From Clostridium gallinarum (GTDB lineage Bacteria; Bacillota; Clostridia; Clostridiales; Clostridiaceae), in the NCBI RefSeq assembly GCF_014836325.1, contig NZ_JACSQZ010000006.1, forward strand, positions 1-64,000: a stretch of DNA of 64,000 nt, given 5' to 3'. The notes beneath the pieces are model-generated. The model had not been told where the DNA came from, ran no database searches, and saw nothing but the letters and a program-made list of their open reading frames with translations. Below, piece by piece: positions 28,372 through 37,711 of this stretch. The translations under genes were made by a program, and so were the position numbers. The stretch's first letter is position 1. Each line of letters starts with the position of its first letter.

Positions 28372-29121
28372 ATGATTTTTCTGTCATTACATAAAGTGAA
28401 TGCTGTAGTTATTAAAACTATGGAATTTAAAGAAAATGATAAATTGGTTTGGTTATATACGGATAAGTTTGGAAAAATAACAGCTATAGCAAAAGGGGCT
28501 AGAAAAAGTAAAAGTAAATATCTTTCTATTACTTTGCCTCTATGCTATGGAGAATATGTTTTATTTAAGGGAAAAAACTTATATAACCTTCAAGAAGGAA
28601 AAATAATTAATTCATTTCAAGGATTATTAAACAACTTAGATAAATTAACTTATTCATCTTATATATGTGAGCTTATAGATATATGTGTAGAAGAAGGAGA
28701 AACTAATCAAAATTTATTTAAGAGTTTTTTAACTTGTATGTATTTACTTAACACTGATGCTCTTGATTATGAGTTACTAATAAGATCTTTTGAAATAAAA
28801 CTACTAAAAGAAACAGGATATGGATTAAATTTAGATAGTTGTTCTATATGTAAAAAGAATATAGGTGTATCAAATTATATTTCTCTTTCTAATTATGGAG
28901 GAGTATGTGAAGAATGTCCTAGAGAGCATGGTATTTATATCTCTAAACCAGCATATAATTCTATAAAGTTTTTACTTAAGACACCAATGGATAAAATATA
29001 TAAGTTGAATATAAATGACGATGTTAGAAGAGATATAAGAAAAATAACTACATTTATTATATCTTCAAATTATTCCAAAAAACCAAAAAGTTTAGAAATG
29101 TTAAATTATATAAAGGAGTGA
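28372..29121 (+). CDS. recO: DNA repair protein RecO
   Basis: A 249-residue RecO, which loads RecA with RecF/RecR and anneals DNA. An N-terminal OB fold (VNAVVIKTMEFKENDKLVWLYT) is followed by helices and four Cys that can bind zinc (CSICKKN and CEECP). The start is uncertain. AAGGGGATG at 28366-28374 overlaps the ATG at 28372; the CTG at 28381, giving (M)SLHKVNAVVIKT, is better spaced and fits the family start. The ATG is given here. It follows era by 4 bases, the normal order. Confidence 0.93.
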   Translation: MIFLSLHKVNAVVIKTMEFKENDKLVWLYTDKFGKITAIAKGARKSKSKYLSITLPLCYGEYVLFKGKNLYNLQEGKIINSFQGLLNNLDKLTYSSYICELIDICVEEGETNQNLFKSFLTCMYLLNTDALDYELLIRSFEIKLLKETGYGLNLDSCSICKKNIGVSNYISLSNYGGVCEECPREHGIYISKPAYNSIKFLLKTPMDKIYKLNINDDVRRDIRKITTFIISSNYSKKPKSLEMLNYIKE

Positions 29122-29127
29122 TTATTT

Positions 29128-29736
29128 ATGGAAATAACTTTAGAAAAAGTAGATCAAGTTATAGAGAGAACAGGTGTAACATATGCAGAAGCTAAAAGTG
29201 CGCTAGAAATAAATAATGGTGATGTTTTAGAAGCTATTATCTATATTGAAAATAGAAAAGAAGCCGATGCAGAAGCAAATAGCCAAATTAAGTCTGAAAG
29301 TATTGATGAATTAAAAAGTTGGCTTAAAGAATTAATAAATAAAGGAAATGTTACTAGAATAAGAATTAGTAAAGATGGAAAAGAAATAGTTGATGTTCCT
29401 GTTAATGCAGGAATAGCAGCTGGTGTAATTGCAATTATTATTCCTCCAGTTTTAGCTTTTGTTATAATTGCAGCAGTAGTTACACAAATAACTATAGAAA
29501 TAACTAAGGCAGATGGAAGTGTTGAGGTAGTTAACAAATATATAAGTAAAACAGTTGTAGATATTAAGGATACAGCAACTGATGTTGCAAGTAAAATAAA
29601 AAATAAAGTTAATGAAGTAAAAAATGATAAATTTGGTGGAGATGATTACAAGATTTATAAAAAGAAAGTAAACAAAGATGATGAGTTAAATGAAAATTCT
29701 TTTACATATACTGTTAAGTTTGATGACGAAGAGTAA
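29128..29736 (+). CDS. DUF4342 family protein with UBA-like N-terminus
   Basis: A 202-residue protein. Residues 1-45 look like a UBA/TS-N type helical domain (VDQVIERTGVTYAEAKSALE, then NNGDVLEAIIYIE). The DUF4342 region has a basic and acidic beta stretch (VTRIRISKDGKEIVDVPVNA) and a hydrophobic segment at about 95-115 (GIAAGVIAIIIPPVLAFVII). A charged tail follows with KIKNKVNEVKNDKF. Function is not known. GGAGTGA 6 bases after recO suggests cotranscription with it. Confidence 0.8.
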   Translation: MEITLEKVDQVIERTGVTYAEAKSALEINNGDVLEAIIYIENRKEADAEANSQIKSESIDELKSWLKELINKGNVTRIRISKDGKEIVDVPVNAGIAAGVIAIIIPPVLAFVIIAAVVTQITIEITKADGSVEVVNKYISKTVVDIKDTATDVASKIKNKVNEVKNDKFGGDDYKIYKKKVNKDDELNENSFTYTVKFDDEE

Positions 29737-29790
29737 TTAAGAGTAAAAGAGAGAGAAACAGGAAATCAATAAGATAAAATAAAGGAAATG

Positions 29791-29904
29791 GAAATATTCG
29801 GATAATATGGTTTATTTTTCAGAAAATTAAGTATAGTCAAATGGATATAAAATGTTATAATTAGTATGTAAATATCAGACTAATCAAAATTATCTGAATA
29901 TTTC
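29791..29904 (+). promoter_or_regulatory. Inverted repeat pair flanking the promoter region of the HTH-CBS regulator
   Basis: GAAATATTCGGATAAT (29791-29806) and ATTATCTGAATATTTC (29889-29904) are inverted copies with one mismatch, 82 bases apart. The second ends 25 bases before the TTG start. They look like paired operator sites that could support looping and autoregulation. The binding protein is not known. Confidence 0.5.
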
Positions 29905-29929
29905 TGTTAAGTTAGAAAGAGGGATAAAT

Positions 29930-30568
29930 TTGAAACTATCGCAAAGGCAAGAAGAAATAGCAAAGATAGTTAAAAAAGGACAGCCTGTAACTAGTGAAGC
30001 TATAGCTGAAAAGCTAGGAGTAACTAGGGCTGCTTTAAGAGCTGATTTAGCTATTTTAACTATGATAGGAATATTAGATGCTAGACCTAAGGTTGGTTAT
30101 GTATATTTAGGAGAAGCTCAAAATACAAGAGTTTTGGAAAATATATCTAAAGTTTTAGCTGGTGAAATTATGTCAAAACCGGTTACAGTAAGTGAAGAAA
30201 CGACAGTATATGATGCAATCGTATTCTTGTTTTTAAATGATGTAGGAACATTATTTATAGAAAGTGATGGATTTTTAGTAGGTGCTGTTTCAAGAAAAGA
30301 CTTCTTAAAAAATGCTATAGGTGGGACGGATATTCATAAAGTTCCAGTTGGGGTCATTATGACAAGAATGCCTAATATAATTTGTGGTAATGCTGAAGAT
30401 AGTGCTTATGATTTAGCAAAAAAAATTATTGAGCATGAGATAGACAGTATTCCTATAGTTGAAAAGATAGAAAATTCTCCAAAAGATAAAGTGTTATATA
30501 AAATTATTGGTAAAATATCAAAAACTAACATAACTAAACTATTCGTTAAATTGGGTGAGGGAAATTAA
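29930..30568 (+). CDS. CcpN-like HTH-CBS transcription regulator
   Basis: A 212-residue regulator. The N-terminal helix-turn-helix (RQEEIAKIVKKGQPVTSEAI, then AEKLGVTRAALRADLAIL) is followed by two CBS domains. These start near IMSKPVTVSEETTVYDAIVFL and GVIMTRMPNIICGNAEDSAYD. The architecture matches Bacillus CcpN, which represses gluconeogenic genes. Its placement 86 bases before ppdK supports control of the pyruvate-PEP node. Start TTG at 29930 has AAAGAGGG upstream. CBS domains suggest a nucleotide signal. The CcpN name is by architecture and context, not proven. Confidence 0.85.
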   Translation: MKLSQRQEEIAKIVKKGQPVTSEAIAEKLGVTRAALRADLAILTMIGILDARPKVGYVYLGEAQNTRVLENISKVLAGEIMSKPVTVSEETTVYDAIVFLFLNDVGTLFIESDGFLVGAVSRKDFLKNAIGGTDIHKVPVGVIMTRMPNIICGNAEDSAYDLAKKIIEHEIDSIPIVEKIENSPKDKVLYKIIGKISKTNITKLFVKLGEGN

Positions 30569-30594
30569 AAATAAGGGTAATTTTTAAAGGGTAT

Positions 30595-30617
30595 CTACAG
30601 TATTAAAGTACTGTTAG
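30595..30617 (+). promoter_or_regulatory. Palindrome upstream of ppdK
   Basis: ACAGTA (30597-30602) and TACTGT (30609-30614) form a perfect inverted repeat around TTAAAG, 40 bases before the ppdK start. It may be an operator for the adjacent regulator or a small RNA hairpin. Confidence 0.45.
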
Positions 30618-30654
30618 TATATATTACAAATCGATTGAACGGAGGAGTATTGAG

Positions 30655-33285
30655 ATGGAGAAAAAGAAGTATGTTTACCTTTTTAATGAGGGGAATGGGT
30701 CAATGAAAAACCTTCTAGGAGGTAAAGGGGCAAATTTATCAGAAATGATTCTACTAGGAATTCCTGTACCACAAGGATTCACAGTTACTACTGAAGCTTG
30801 TAATAAATATTATGAGGATGGTAAAGTAATTGCACCAGAAATTATTGAAGAAATTCATGAAAAAATATCTGAATTAGAAAAACTAACAGGTAAAGAATTT
30901 GGTAGTTTAACTAAGCCACTTTTAGTATCTGTAAGATCAGGGGCTAGAGTTTCTATGCCTGGTATGATGGATACAGTTTTAAATCTTGGATTGAATGATG
31001 AATCAGTAGTTGCTATGGCAAACTTAACTAATAATCCAAGATTTGCATATGATTCATATAGAAGATTTATTCAAATGTTCTCTGATGTGGTTATGGGTAT
31101 TGAAAAGAGATTATTTGAAAATCTAATAGATGAAATAAAAGAAGAAAAGGGTGTTGAAGTTGACACTGATTTAACTGCTGAGGATTTAAAAGTATTAGTT
31201 GGTAGATATAAGGAACTTTACAAGAAGGAAAGAGGAGAAGATTTCCCTCAAGATCCTAAAACTCAATTAATAGAGTCTATAACAGCTGTATTTAGATCAT
31301 GGAATAATCCAAGAGCTATTGTGTATAGAAGATTAAATGATATTCCTGGGGAATGGGGAACTGCAGTTAACGTTCAAGAAATGGTATTTGGTAATAAGGG
31401 TGAAACTTCAGGAACAGGAGTTGTATTCTCAAGAGATCCTGCAACTGGTGAAAATAAAATATACGGTGAATATTTAATGAATGCTCAAGGTGAAGATGTT
31501 GTTGCAGGAATTAGAACACCACTTCCAATTTCAAAATTAGAAGAGCAAAATCCAGTAATATATAAACAATTTACTGATATAGTCCATACATTAGAAAATC
31601 ACTACAAAGATATGCAAGATATGGAAATAACTATTGAAGAAGGTAAGTTATACTTCTTACAAACAAGAAATGGTAAGAGAACTGCTCAAGCAGCATTAAA
31701 GATAGCGGTTGATTTAGTAGAAGATGGTATGTTAACTAAGGAACAAGCAATTTTAAAGGTTGAACCATCTCAACTTGATTCTTTACTTCATCCAACTTTC
31801 CATTCAGATGATTTAAAGAAAGCTAACCCAATAGCAAAAGGACTTGCTGCATCACCAGGAGCTGCTTGTGGTAAAATTGCATTTACTGCTGAAGAAGCTA
31901 AGGAGAGAAATGAAAAAGGTGAAAGTGTAGTTTTAGTAAGACTTGAAACTTCACCAGAGGATATAGAAGGTATGATAGCAGCCAAGGGGATTTTAACTGT
32001 AAGAGGAGGAATGACTTCTCACGCAGCAGTTGTTGCAAGAGGAATGGGGACTTGCTGTGTAGCAGGATGTGGAACCTTAAAGGTTAATGAAGAGTCTAAG
32101 ACTGTAGAGGTTAATGGAAAAGTTTATACTGCTGAAGATTATATTTCTATAGATGGATCAACTGGTAATGTATATGGCGAAGCTGTAAATACAGTAACAC
32201 CAGAAATATCAGGTCACTTTGCTACATTTATGGCATGGGCAGATGAAATTAGAGCATTAAAGGTTAGAGCTAATGCTGACTCGCCAAGAGATGCTAAACA
32301 AGCATTAGGATTTGGTGCAGAAGGTATCGGATTATGTAGAACTGAGCATATGTTCTTTGCAGAAGATAGAATTATGGCAGTTAGAGAAATGATAGTTGCT
32401 AAAAATGAAGAACAAAGAAGAAAAGCTCTTGAAAAATTACTTCCGATGCAAAGAGAAGATTTTATTGGAATCTATGAAGTTTTAGAAGGACTGCCAGCAA
32501 CTATAAGATTCTTAGATCCACCATTACATGAATTCCTACCACATAATGAAGAAGATATTAAAGAGTTAGCTAATGATTTAGACATCACTGTTGAAGAATT
32601 AAAGGCGACAATTAATGAACTACATGAGTTTAATCCTATGATGGGACATAGAGGATGTAGATTAGCTGTATCTTATCCTGAAATAGCTGAAATGCAAACT
32701 AGAGCAGTTATAGAAGCAGCTATAGATGTTAAGACAAGAAAAGGATATGAGATAGTTCCAGAAATAATGATTCCACTTATTGGAGAAATTAAAGAATTAA
32801 AATATGTTAAAGATGTAGTTGTGAATACTGCAGAAGCTGTAATGGAAGAAAAAGGAGTTAAATTAGACTACAAAGTAGGTACTATGATTGAAATTCCAAG
32901 AGCTACATTAACAGCGGATGAAATAGCTAAAGAAGCTGATTTCTTCTCATTTGGAACAAATGATTTAACTCAAATGACATTTGGATTCTCAAGAGATGAT
33001 GCTGCTAAATTCTTAACTAGCTATTATGATAAGAAAATTTACGAACAAGATCCATTTGCTAAACTTGACCAAAAGGGTGTTGGTGCTTTAGTTAAGATAG
33101 CTACTGAAAAGGGTAGATCTGTTAAGAGTAATCTTAAGGTTGGAATATGTGGAGAACATGGTGGAGATCCATCATCGGTAGAATTCTGCCATAATATTGG
33201 TTTAGATTATGTTTCATGTTCACCATTTAGAGTGCCACTTGCTAGGTTAGCAGCTGCACAAGCTCAAGTAAAAAATAAAAGATAG
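30655..33285 (+). CDS. ppdK: Pyruvate phosphate dikinase
   Basis: An 876-residue PPDK that interconverts pyruvate, ATP and phosphate with PEP, AMP and pyrophosphate. The N-terminal ATP-grasp domain (KNLLGGKGANLSEM, SVRSGARVSMPGMMDT) is followed by the swivelling phosphohistidine domain with GGMTSHAAVVARGMG (catalytic His). The C-terminal TIM barrel has CRTEHMFF and GICGEHGGDPSS (catalytic Cys/His region). GGAGGAG lies upstream of the ATG. In clostridia it works in glycolysis or gluconeogenesis. A strong terminator follows at 33291. Confidence 0.97.
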   Translation: MEKKKYVYLFNEGNGSMKNLLGGKGANLSEMILLGIPVPQGFTVTTEACNKYYEDGKVIAPEIIEEIHEKISELEKLTGKEFGSLTKPLLVSVRSGARVSMPGMMDTVLNLGLNDESVVAMANLTNNPRFAYDSYRRFIQMFSDVVMGIEKRLFENLIDEIKEEKGVEVDTDLTAEDLKVLVGRYKELYKKERGEDFPQDPKTQLIESITAVFRSWNNPRAIVYRRLNDIPGEWGTAVNVQEMVFGNKGETSGTGVVFSRDPATGENKIYGEYLMNAQGEDVVAGIRTPLPISKLEEQNPVIYKQFTDIVHTLENHYKDMQDMEITIEEGKLYFLQTRNGKRTAQAALKIAVDLVEDGMLTKEQAILKVEPSQLDSLLHPTFHSDDLKKANPIAKGLAASPGAACGKIAFTAEEAKERNEKGESVVLVRLETSPEDIEGMIAAKGILTVRGGMTSHAAVVARGMGTCCVAGCGTLKVNEESKTVEVNGKVYTAEDYISIDGSTGNVYGEAVNTVTPEISGHFATFMAWADEIRALKVRANADSPRDAKQALGFGAEGIGLCRTEHMFFAEDRIMAVREMIVAKNEEQRRKALEKLLPMQREDFIGIYEVLEGLPATIRFLDPPLHEFLPHNEEDIKELANDLDITVEELKATINELHEFNPMMGHRGCRLAVSYPEIAEMQTRAVIEAAIDVKTRKGYEIVPEIMIPLIGEIKELKYVKDVVVNTAEAVMEEKGVKLDYKVGTMIEIPRATLTADEIAKEADFFSFGTNDLTQMTFGFSRDDAAKFLTSYYDKKIYEQDPFAKLDQKGVGALVKIATEKGRSVKSNLKVGICGEHGGDPSSVEFCHNIGLDYVSCSPFRVPLARLAAAQAQVKNKR

Positions 33286-33290
33286 ATAAT

Positions 33291-33322
33291 AAATAAGGCT
33301 GCCCAAAAGCAGCCTTATTTTA
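33291..33322 (+). terminator. Rho-independent terminator after ppdK
   Basis: AAATAAGGCTGC (33291-33302) pairs perfectly with GCAGCCTTATTT (33309-33320), loop CCAAAA. Confidence 0.93.
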
Positions 33323-33506
33323 ATGTAAAATGAAGAATTAAAAATGTAAAATTATTGATGTAATTTGTGCCAAATTACTAAATCCCAATTTAAAAAAATC
33401 CTTGATGATTTTTTATTTAACATTATTAATTTTAAATCTAATGAAAAAAACTCCCGAAGGAGTTTTAACCTTAATTCTACATTCTACCTTCTTCATTTTA
33501 CATTTT
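33322..33506 (+). repeat. Family II hairpin repeat, copy 2
   Basis: AT-rich terminal repeats (AATGTAAAATGAAGAATT-like on the left, AATTCTACATTCTACC...CATTTTACATTTT on the right) enclose a degenerate interior with AAAAAACTCC-CGAA-GGAGTTTT-like hairpin sequence at about 33447-33470. It lies between the ppdK terminator and the converging CotS-like gene, whose C-terminal codons it slightly overlaps. Confidence 0.6.
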
Positions 33507-34559
33507 AACGTTGTAGTGTCTTCTAAAAGTATTTAGGAGTTCATAAGTAAAGTCTAACTGATTTTCACTTTTATTAAGTCCTTTTTCTAATAAAGAAATA
33601 AAGGAGTTTTTATTACACTTTCTTATATTTTTATAATAATCTCTAGATAATTTCCAAAACTTTTGTGGAAATGCGATATAAGCTAGAATATATTTTAAAT
33701 CAGAGTCTGTCAAATTATTTTCTTCTTTGTATGAATCTAATATTTTCATAGTTAAATTAATTTGCCAATTAGTGTTTTCTCTTTTTAATAATCTTCTTAA
33801 AAAGTAGGATAAATCTCTTGCGCAGTAATCATCTTTACATTTATCAAAATCTATTAATGAAATTTTATTTCCATTAACTAAAATGTTTTTATTCACGTAA
33901 TCTCCGTGACAAAGAGAACGTGATAATTCATTAGAATTTATTGATGAAGATATCTCGAAGGAAAGTTTTGCAAGTTCTAAATTTTTATCTAGATTATCTA
34001 AAAAAATTTTAGAAAATCTATCATTATATTTATGAGCATTATTGATGCTTATTAACAATTGATTAAAATGCTTAGCTATAGAATCACTATAATTTTCAAA
34101 TCCTTCTCTTTTACAGCTTCCTTCTATAGGTGTAAAATTAGTCGATGTTCTATGTAATTTTCCAAGTGTTCTAGAAGATAATAAAACATGATGTAGATTA
34201 TCAAAATCACATTTATCTCCATCAAGCCAAGGAGTTAAGATAAATAGCATTTTTTTATAATTAACATATCTATTTCCATTAATAGTTGGCAAAAGTTTTG
34301 GAACATCTATTCCACTTATAAAACACCATTCCATTGCTGAATATACATATAAAAGATTTTCCTCGTTATAATATACCTTCTTCAAACAGAAACTTTCATT
34401 ATAAGAATTTATTCTATATACTGCTCTTTGTTTTTCTGTATCTTTAAATTTTATATTAATTATAGAAGCGTTTTCTAAATTATAATGAATTAAAATTTTA
34501 TTTTTAATTTCCTCTATAGGAAGAAGTTCATCTTTTAAATTAGACAATGATTTTTCCAT
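33498..34559 (-). CDS. CotS-family spore coat protein with kinase fold
   Basis: A 353-residue protein of the CotS/aminoglycoside phosphotransferase-like fold. Visible kinase features are an ATP-lobe Lys in FCLKKVYY, LCHGDYVNKNILV (catalytic Asp loop at about residues 221-233) and SLIDFDKCKDD (metal-binding Asp). CotS homologues are spore coat components; whether they phosphorylate a coat target is uncertain. The ATG has AAGGAGA upstream on the minus strand. It converges with ppdK and diverges from dgt. C-terminal codons lie within a repeat element, so the extreme end may vary. Confidence 0.8.
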   Translation of the reverse strand: MEKSLSNLKDELLPIEEIKNKILIHYNLENASIINIKFKDTEKQRAVYRINSYNESFCLKKVYYNEENLLYVYSAMEWCFISGIDVPKLLPTINGNRYVNYKKMLFILTPWLDGDKCDFDNLHHVLLSSRTLGKLHRTSTNFTPIEGSCKREGFENYSDSIAKHFNQLLISINNAHKYNDRFSKIFLDNLDKNLELAKLSFEISSSINSNELSRSLCHGDYVNKNILVNGNKISLIDFDKCKDDYCARDLSYFLRRLLKRENTNWQINLTMKILDSYKEENNLTDSDLKYILAYIAFPQKFWKLSRDYYKNIRKCNKNSFISLLEKGLNKSENQLDFTYELLNTFRRHYNVKM

Positions 34560-34703
34560 TATTATCTCCTTAATAATTACTTATTATTAGGATATTAGTA
34601 AAAAAAAGAAAATATACTAGGTATTAAATATATTATTATAAAATATGTTTAAATAGAGGAAAATAGAGAAAAATATAGAATATGTTATATAGAGGTGTGA
34701 AAT

Positions 34704-35735
34704 ATGAATGTAAGAGAAAAAATGGAAGGTTTTGAAAGGTTGACATTGATTAAACAAGCTCAATTTAGTAGTGAAACCTTAGGGAGAAAAAATAATGAAG
34801 AAAAAGATTCTATGAGAACTTGTTTTATGATTGATAGAGATAGAATACTACATTGTAAATCTTTTAGACGTTTAAAACATAAAACACAAGTTTATATAAA
34901 AACATTTGGAGATCATTATAGAACAAGATTAACTCATACATTGGAAGTATCACAAGTAGCAAGAACAATTGGAATTGGAATTGGTTTAAATGAACAATTA
35001 ATAGAAGCTATATCCTTAGGCCATGATTTAGGTCATGCAGCTTTTGCACATAATGGTGAAGAAGTATTGAATAAGTTTTTAGATGAAGGATTTAGGCATA
35101 ATGAACAAAGTGTTAGAGTAGTTGAAAAACTTGAGAAAAATGGTAGAGGCTTAAATTTATCAGAAGAAGTTATAGATGGAATTTTAAATCATAGTGGATT
35201 AAGTAAAAATAGTAAAAATAAAGCTAAAACATTAGAAGGAAGAGTAGTTAAAGTTAGTGATAAAATAGCTTACTTAAATCATGATATAGATGATTCAATA
35301 AGAGCTGGACTTTTGAGTGAAGAAGAATTACCTAAGGAAGTAATAAAAGTACTTGGTAAAACACACTCACAAAGAATAGATACTTTGGTTAAAGATGTAA
35401 TTATAAATACGACTGAAACTTTAAATAATGGAGTCTTTGATATAGCATTTAGTGAAGAAGTTTGGGAGGCTATGACTGAACTTAGAAGATTTATGTTTAA
35501 AAATGTATATTTAGGAGATATTTTAAAGATAGAGAGAAACAAGGCTAAATTTGTATTGGAAAACTTAATAAATTATTTTTATACTCATGAAAATGAGCTT
35601 CCAGGAATATATAAGGAAATAGCAAAGGAAGAAGGATTAAAAAGAGCAGTATCAGATTATATATCTGGTATGAGTGATGATTATTGTTTAAATATGTTTA
35701 ATACATTATTTGTACCTAAAATGGTAATATATTAA
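34704..35735 (+). CDS. dGTPase-like HD-domain nucleotide triphosphohydrolase
   Basis: A 343-residue HD hydrolase of the deoxyguanosine triphosphate triphosphohydrolase-like group. [19 protein letters not shown], then [14 protein letters not shown], and the metal motif [11 protein letters not shown] (about residues 108-118) are clear. A later [15 protein letters not shown] matches the family. It probably hydrolyses dNTPs to deoxynucleoside and tripolyphosphate and so affects dNTP pools. AGAGGTG precedes the ATG. It lies upstream of dnaG and rpoD, the usual clostridial order. Confidence 0.92.
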   Translation: MNVREKMEGFERLTLIKQAQFSSETLGRKNNEEKDSMRTCFMIDRDRILHCKSFRRLKHKTQVYIKTFGDHYRTRLTHTLEVSQVARTIGIGIGLNEQLIEAISLGHDLGHAAFAHNGEEVLNKFLDEGFRHNEQSVRVVEKLEKNGRGLNLSEEVIDGILNHSGLSKNSKNKAKTLEGRVVKVSDKIAYLNHDIDDSIRAGLLSEEELPKEVIKVLGKTHSQRIDTLVKDVIINTTETLNNGVFDIAFSEEVWEAMTELRRFMFKNVYLGDILKIERNKAKFVLENLINYFYTHENELPGIYKEIAKEEGLKRAVSDYISGMSDDYCLNMFNTLFVPKMVIY

Positions 35736-35892
35736 ATTTTAGGTAAAATAAAATATAAATTATGAAGGATTTTTTGACTTGATAAAGAATATAAATAAAG
35801 AAGATTTTATAAAAAAACATAATTTTTTTAAATTTAAGAAGGAATTTTATAAAAAATGTCGAAATCAATATAAGTTGACGAAAATTAATAGT

Positions 35893-35911
35893 AAGGAGGT
35901 GAATCTCCTTG
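35893..35911 (+). promoter_or_regulatory. dnaG ribosome binding site inside a small hairpin
   Basis: AAGGAG (35893-35898) is a perfect inverted match to CTCCTT (35905-35910), with loop GTGAAT. The right arm ends in the TTG start codon, so folding would hide both the binding site and the start. Confidence 0.55.
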
Positions 35912-37666
35912 CAGATTTCTGAAGAGATTCTAGAAAAAATTAAAGAAGAAAATGACATAGTAGATATAATATCTGAGTCAGTTAGGCTTAAAAAAGCCGG
36001 AAGAAGCTTTTCAGGATTATGTCCATTTCATAATGAAAAATCTCCTTCATTTTCAGTTTCTCAAGAAAAACAAATATATAAGTGTTTTGGCTGTGGAGAA
36101 TCTGGTAATGTTATTACTTTTGTTATGAAAAATAAAAACATGACATTTATAGATGCTGTAAAGTACCTAGCAGATCGAGCTAATATTATTTTAGAAGAGG
36201 ATAAAAGAGTAAATCCAACTGTAAAGAAAAAAGAATTACTTTATAAAGTAAATGTAGAAGCAGGTAGGTTTTTTTATTCCAATTTAAAAAATAATAAAAT
36301 AGCAAAGGACTACTTTATAAACAGAGGAATAAGGCAGGAAACTATAAATAGGTTTGGTTTAGGGTATGCAAAGGATAGTTGGAACAGTTTATTGTTTCAT
36401 TTAAGAAAATTAGGATTCAATGAGAACTTACTTTTAGAAGCGGGATTAGTCCTAACTTCAGAGAAAACAGGAAATAAATATGACAGGTTTAGAAATAGAG
36501 TTATGTTTCCAGTTTTTGATTATAGGGGTAAGGTAATAGGATTTGGAGGTAGAGTTTTAGACGATTCTAAACCTAAATATTTAAATTCTCCAGAAACTTT
36601 AGTCTTCCAAAAAGGAACTAATTTATATGGGTTAAATTTTGCAATAAAAAGTAATATGAAGGAAAGATATTTCATTATTGTTGAAGGATACATGGATCTT
36701 ATAACTTTGCATCAGTATGGAATTACAAATGTAGTAGCTTCGTTAGGAACAGCATTAACTGTTAATCAAGCTAGACTCCTAAAGAGATATGCAGATAAGG
36801 TGATAATTTCTTATGATGCAGATGTAGCTGGTCAAACAGCAACTATGAGAGGACTAGAAATATTAAAAGATGCAGGTTTTGATGTAAGAGTATTAAGTAT
36901 TCCACAAGGAAAAGATCCTGATGAGTATGTAAGAGTGAATGGTAAAGATGCATTTATAAAATTAATAAATCAGGCAGAAGGATTAGTTGAATATAGGATT
37001 AAGAAGGCAGGAGAAGGCCTAAACTTTAGAGATAATAATGATCTAATAAAGTATGGAAAAAAAGTTACTGAAATATTAGCTAAAGTAAATCCTATTGAAA
37101 AAGATATTTATATAAAGAAAATATCAGAAGATACAGGTATAAGAGAGCAAGCATTATATGATTTATTATCAAAAGAAATGACAAAAAATACACAAAATGA
37201 AGAATTTATGAATAACAAGGAAGATAATGGAACAAAATTATATAAAGAACCTGCTTATGTGAAAGCAGAGAGAGCTTTATTGAAATTATGTTTAGAAGAA
37301 GAATACTTTAATTATATTTCTAATTTAATAAGCCAAGAAGAGTTAATTCTTCCAGAACATAAAGAGATATTTTCTATCATTAAAGAGGCTAAAAGGGGTA
37401 ATATAAATAATATAATCACATTTTTAGAATCTAAATGTACAGATTTAAAAACTATTGAGGAAATTGTAAAAATAAAAGATCAACAAGTATTAATTGGAAA
37501 AGATAATAAAAAGTTAATACAGGATTTAATAAAACAAATAGATAGCTATAAATTGAATGAAAAGCTAAAAGAGTTAAAACAAAAGCAAAAGATTTTGGAG
37601 TCACAGGGGAAAATTGAAGAATCTATACAAATTGCAATTGAATTAAAAAAATTAATGAGTAGCTAA
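35909..37666 (+). CDS. dnaG: DNA primase
   Basis: A 585-residue primase. The N-terminal CHC2 zinc domain (CPFHNEKSPSFSVS then CFGCGESG) is at about residues 39-66. The TOPRIM catalytic core includes IIVEGYMDLITLHQYG at about 254-269 and SYDADVAGQTA with the acidic metal ligands. The C-terminal helicase-binding domain is weakly conserved, as usual. Start is TTG at 35909 with AAGGAGGTG at 35893-35901. It lies upstream of rpoD in the macromolecular synthesis block. Confidence 0.97.
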   Translation: MQISEEILEKIKEENDIVDIISESVRLKKAGRSFSGLCPFHNEKSPSFSVSQEKQIYKCFGCGESGNVITFVMKNKNMTFIDAVKYLADRANIILEEDKRVNPTVKKKELLYKVNVEAGRFFYSNLKNNKIAKDYFINRGIRQETINRFGLGYAKDSWNSLLFHLRKLGFNENLLLEAGLVLTSEKTGNKYDRFRNRVMFPVFDYRGKVIGFGGRVLDDSKPKYLNSPETLVFQKGTNLYGLNFAIKSNMKERYFIIVEGYMDLITLHQYGITNVVASLGTALTVNQARLLKRYADKVIISYDADVAGQTATMRGLEILKDAGFDVRVLSIPQGKDPDEYVRVNGKDAFIKLINQAEGLVEYRIKKAGEGLNFRDNNDLIKYGKKVTEILAKVNPIEKDIYIKKISEDTGIREQALYDLLSKEMTKNTQNEEFMNNKEDNGTKLYKEPAYVKAERALLKLCLEEEYFNYISNLISQEELILPEHKEIFSIIKEAKRGNINNIITFLESKCTDLKTIEEIVKIKDQQVLIGKDNKKLIQDLIKQIDSYKLNEKLKELKQKQKILESQGKIEESIQIAIELKKLMSS

Positions 37667-37711
37667 AGAGAGGTGTAAGTACAGTTGGCAATAACGGAAG
37701 GAGGTAAAAAT

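Noticed and set aside
37685-37711. Longer N-terminus for RpoD from a TTG at 37685
   Set aside because: The strong GGAAGGAGG site lies within that extension and is correctly placed for the ATG at 37712.
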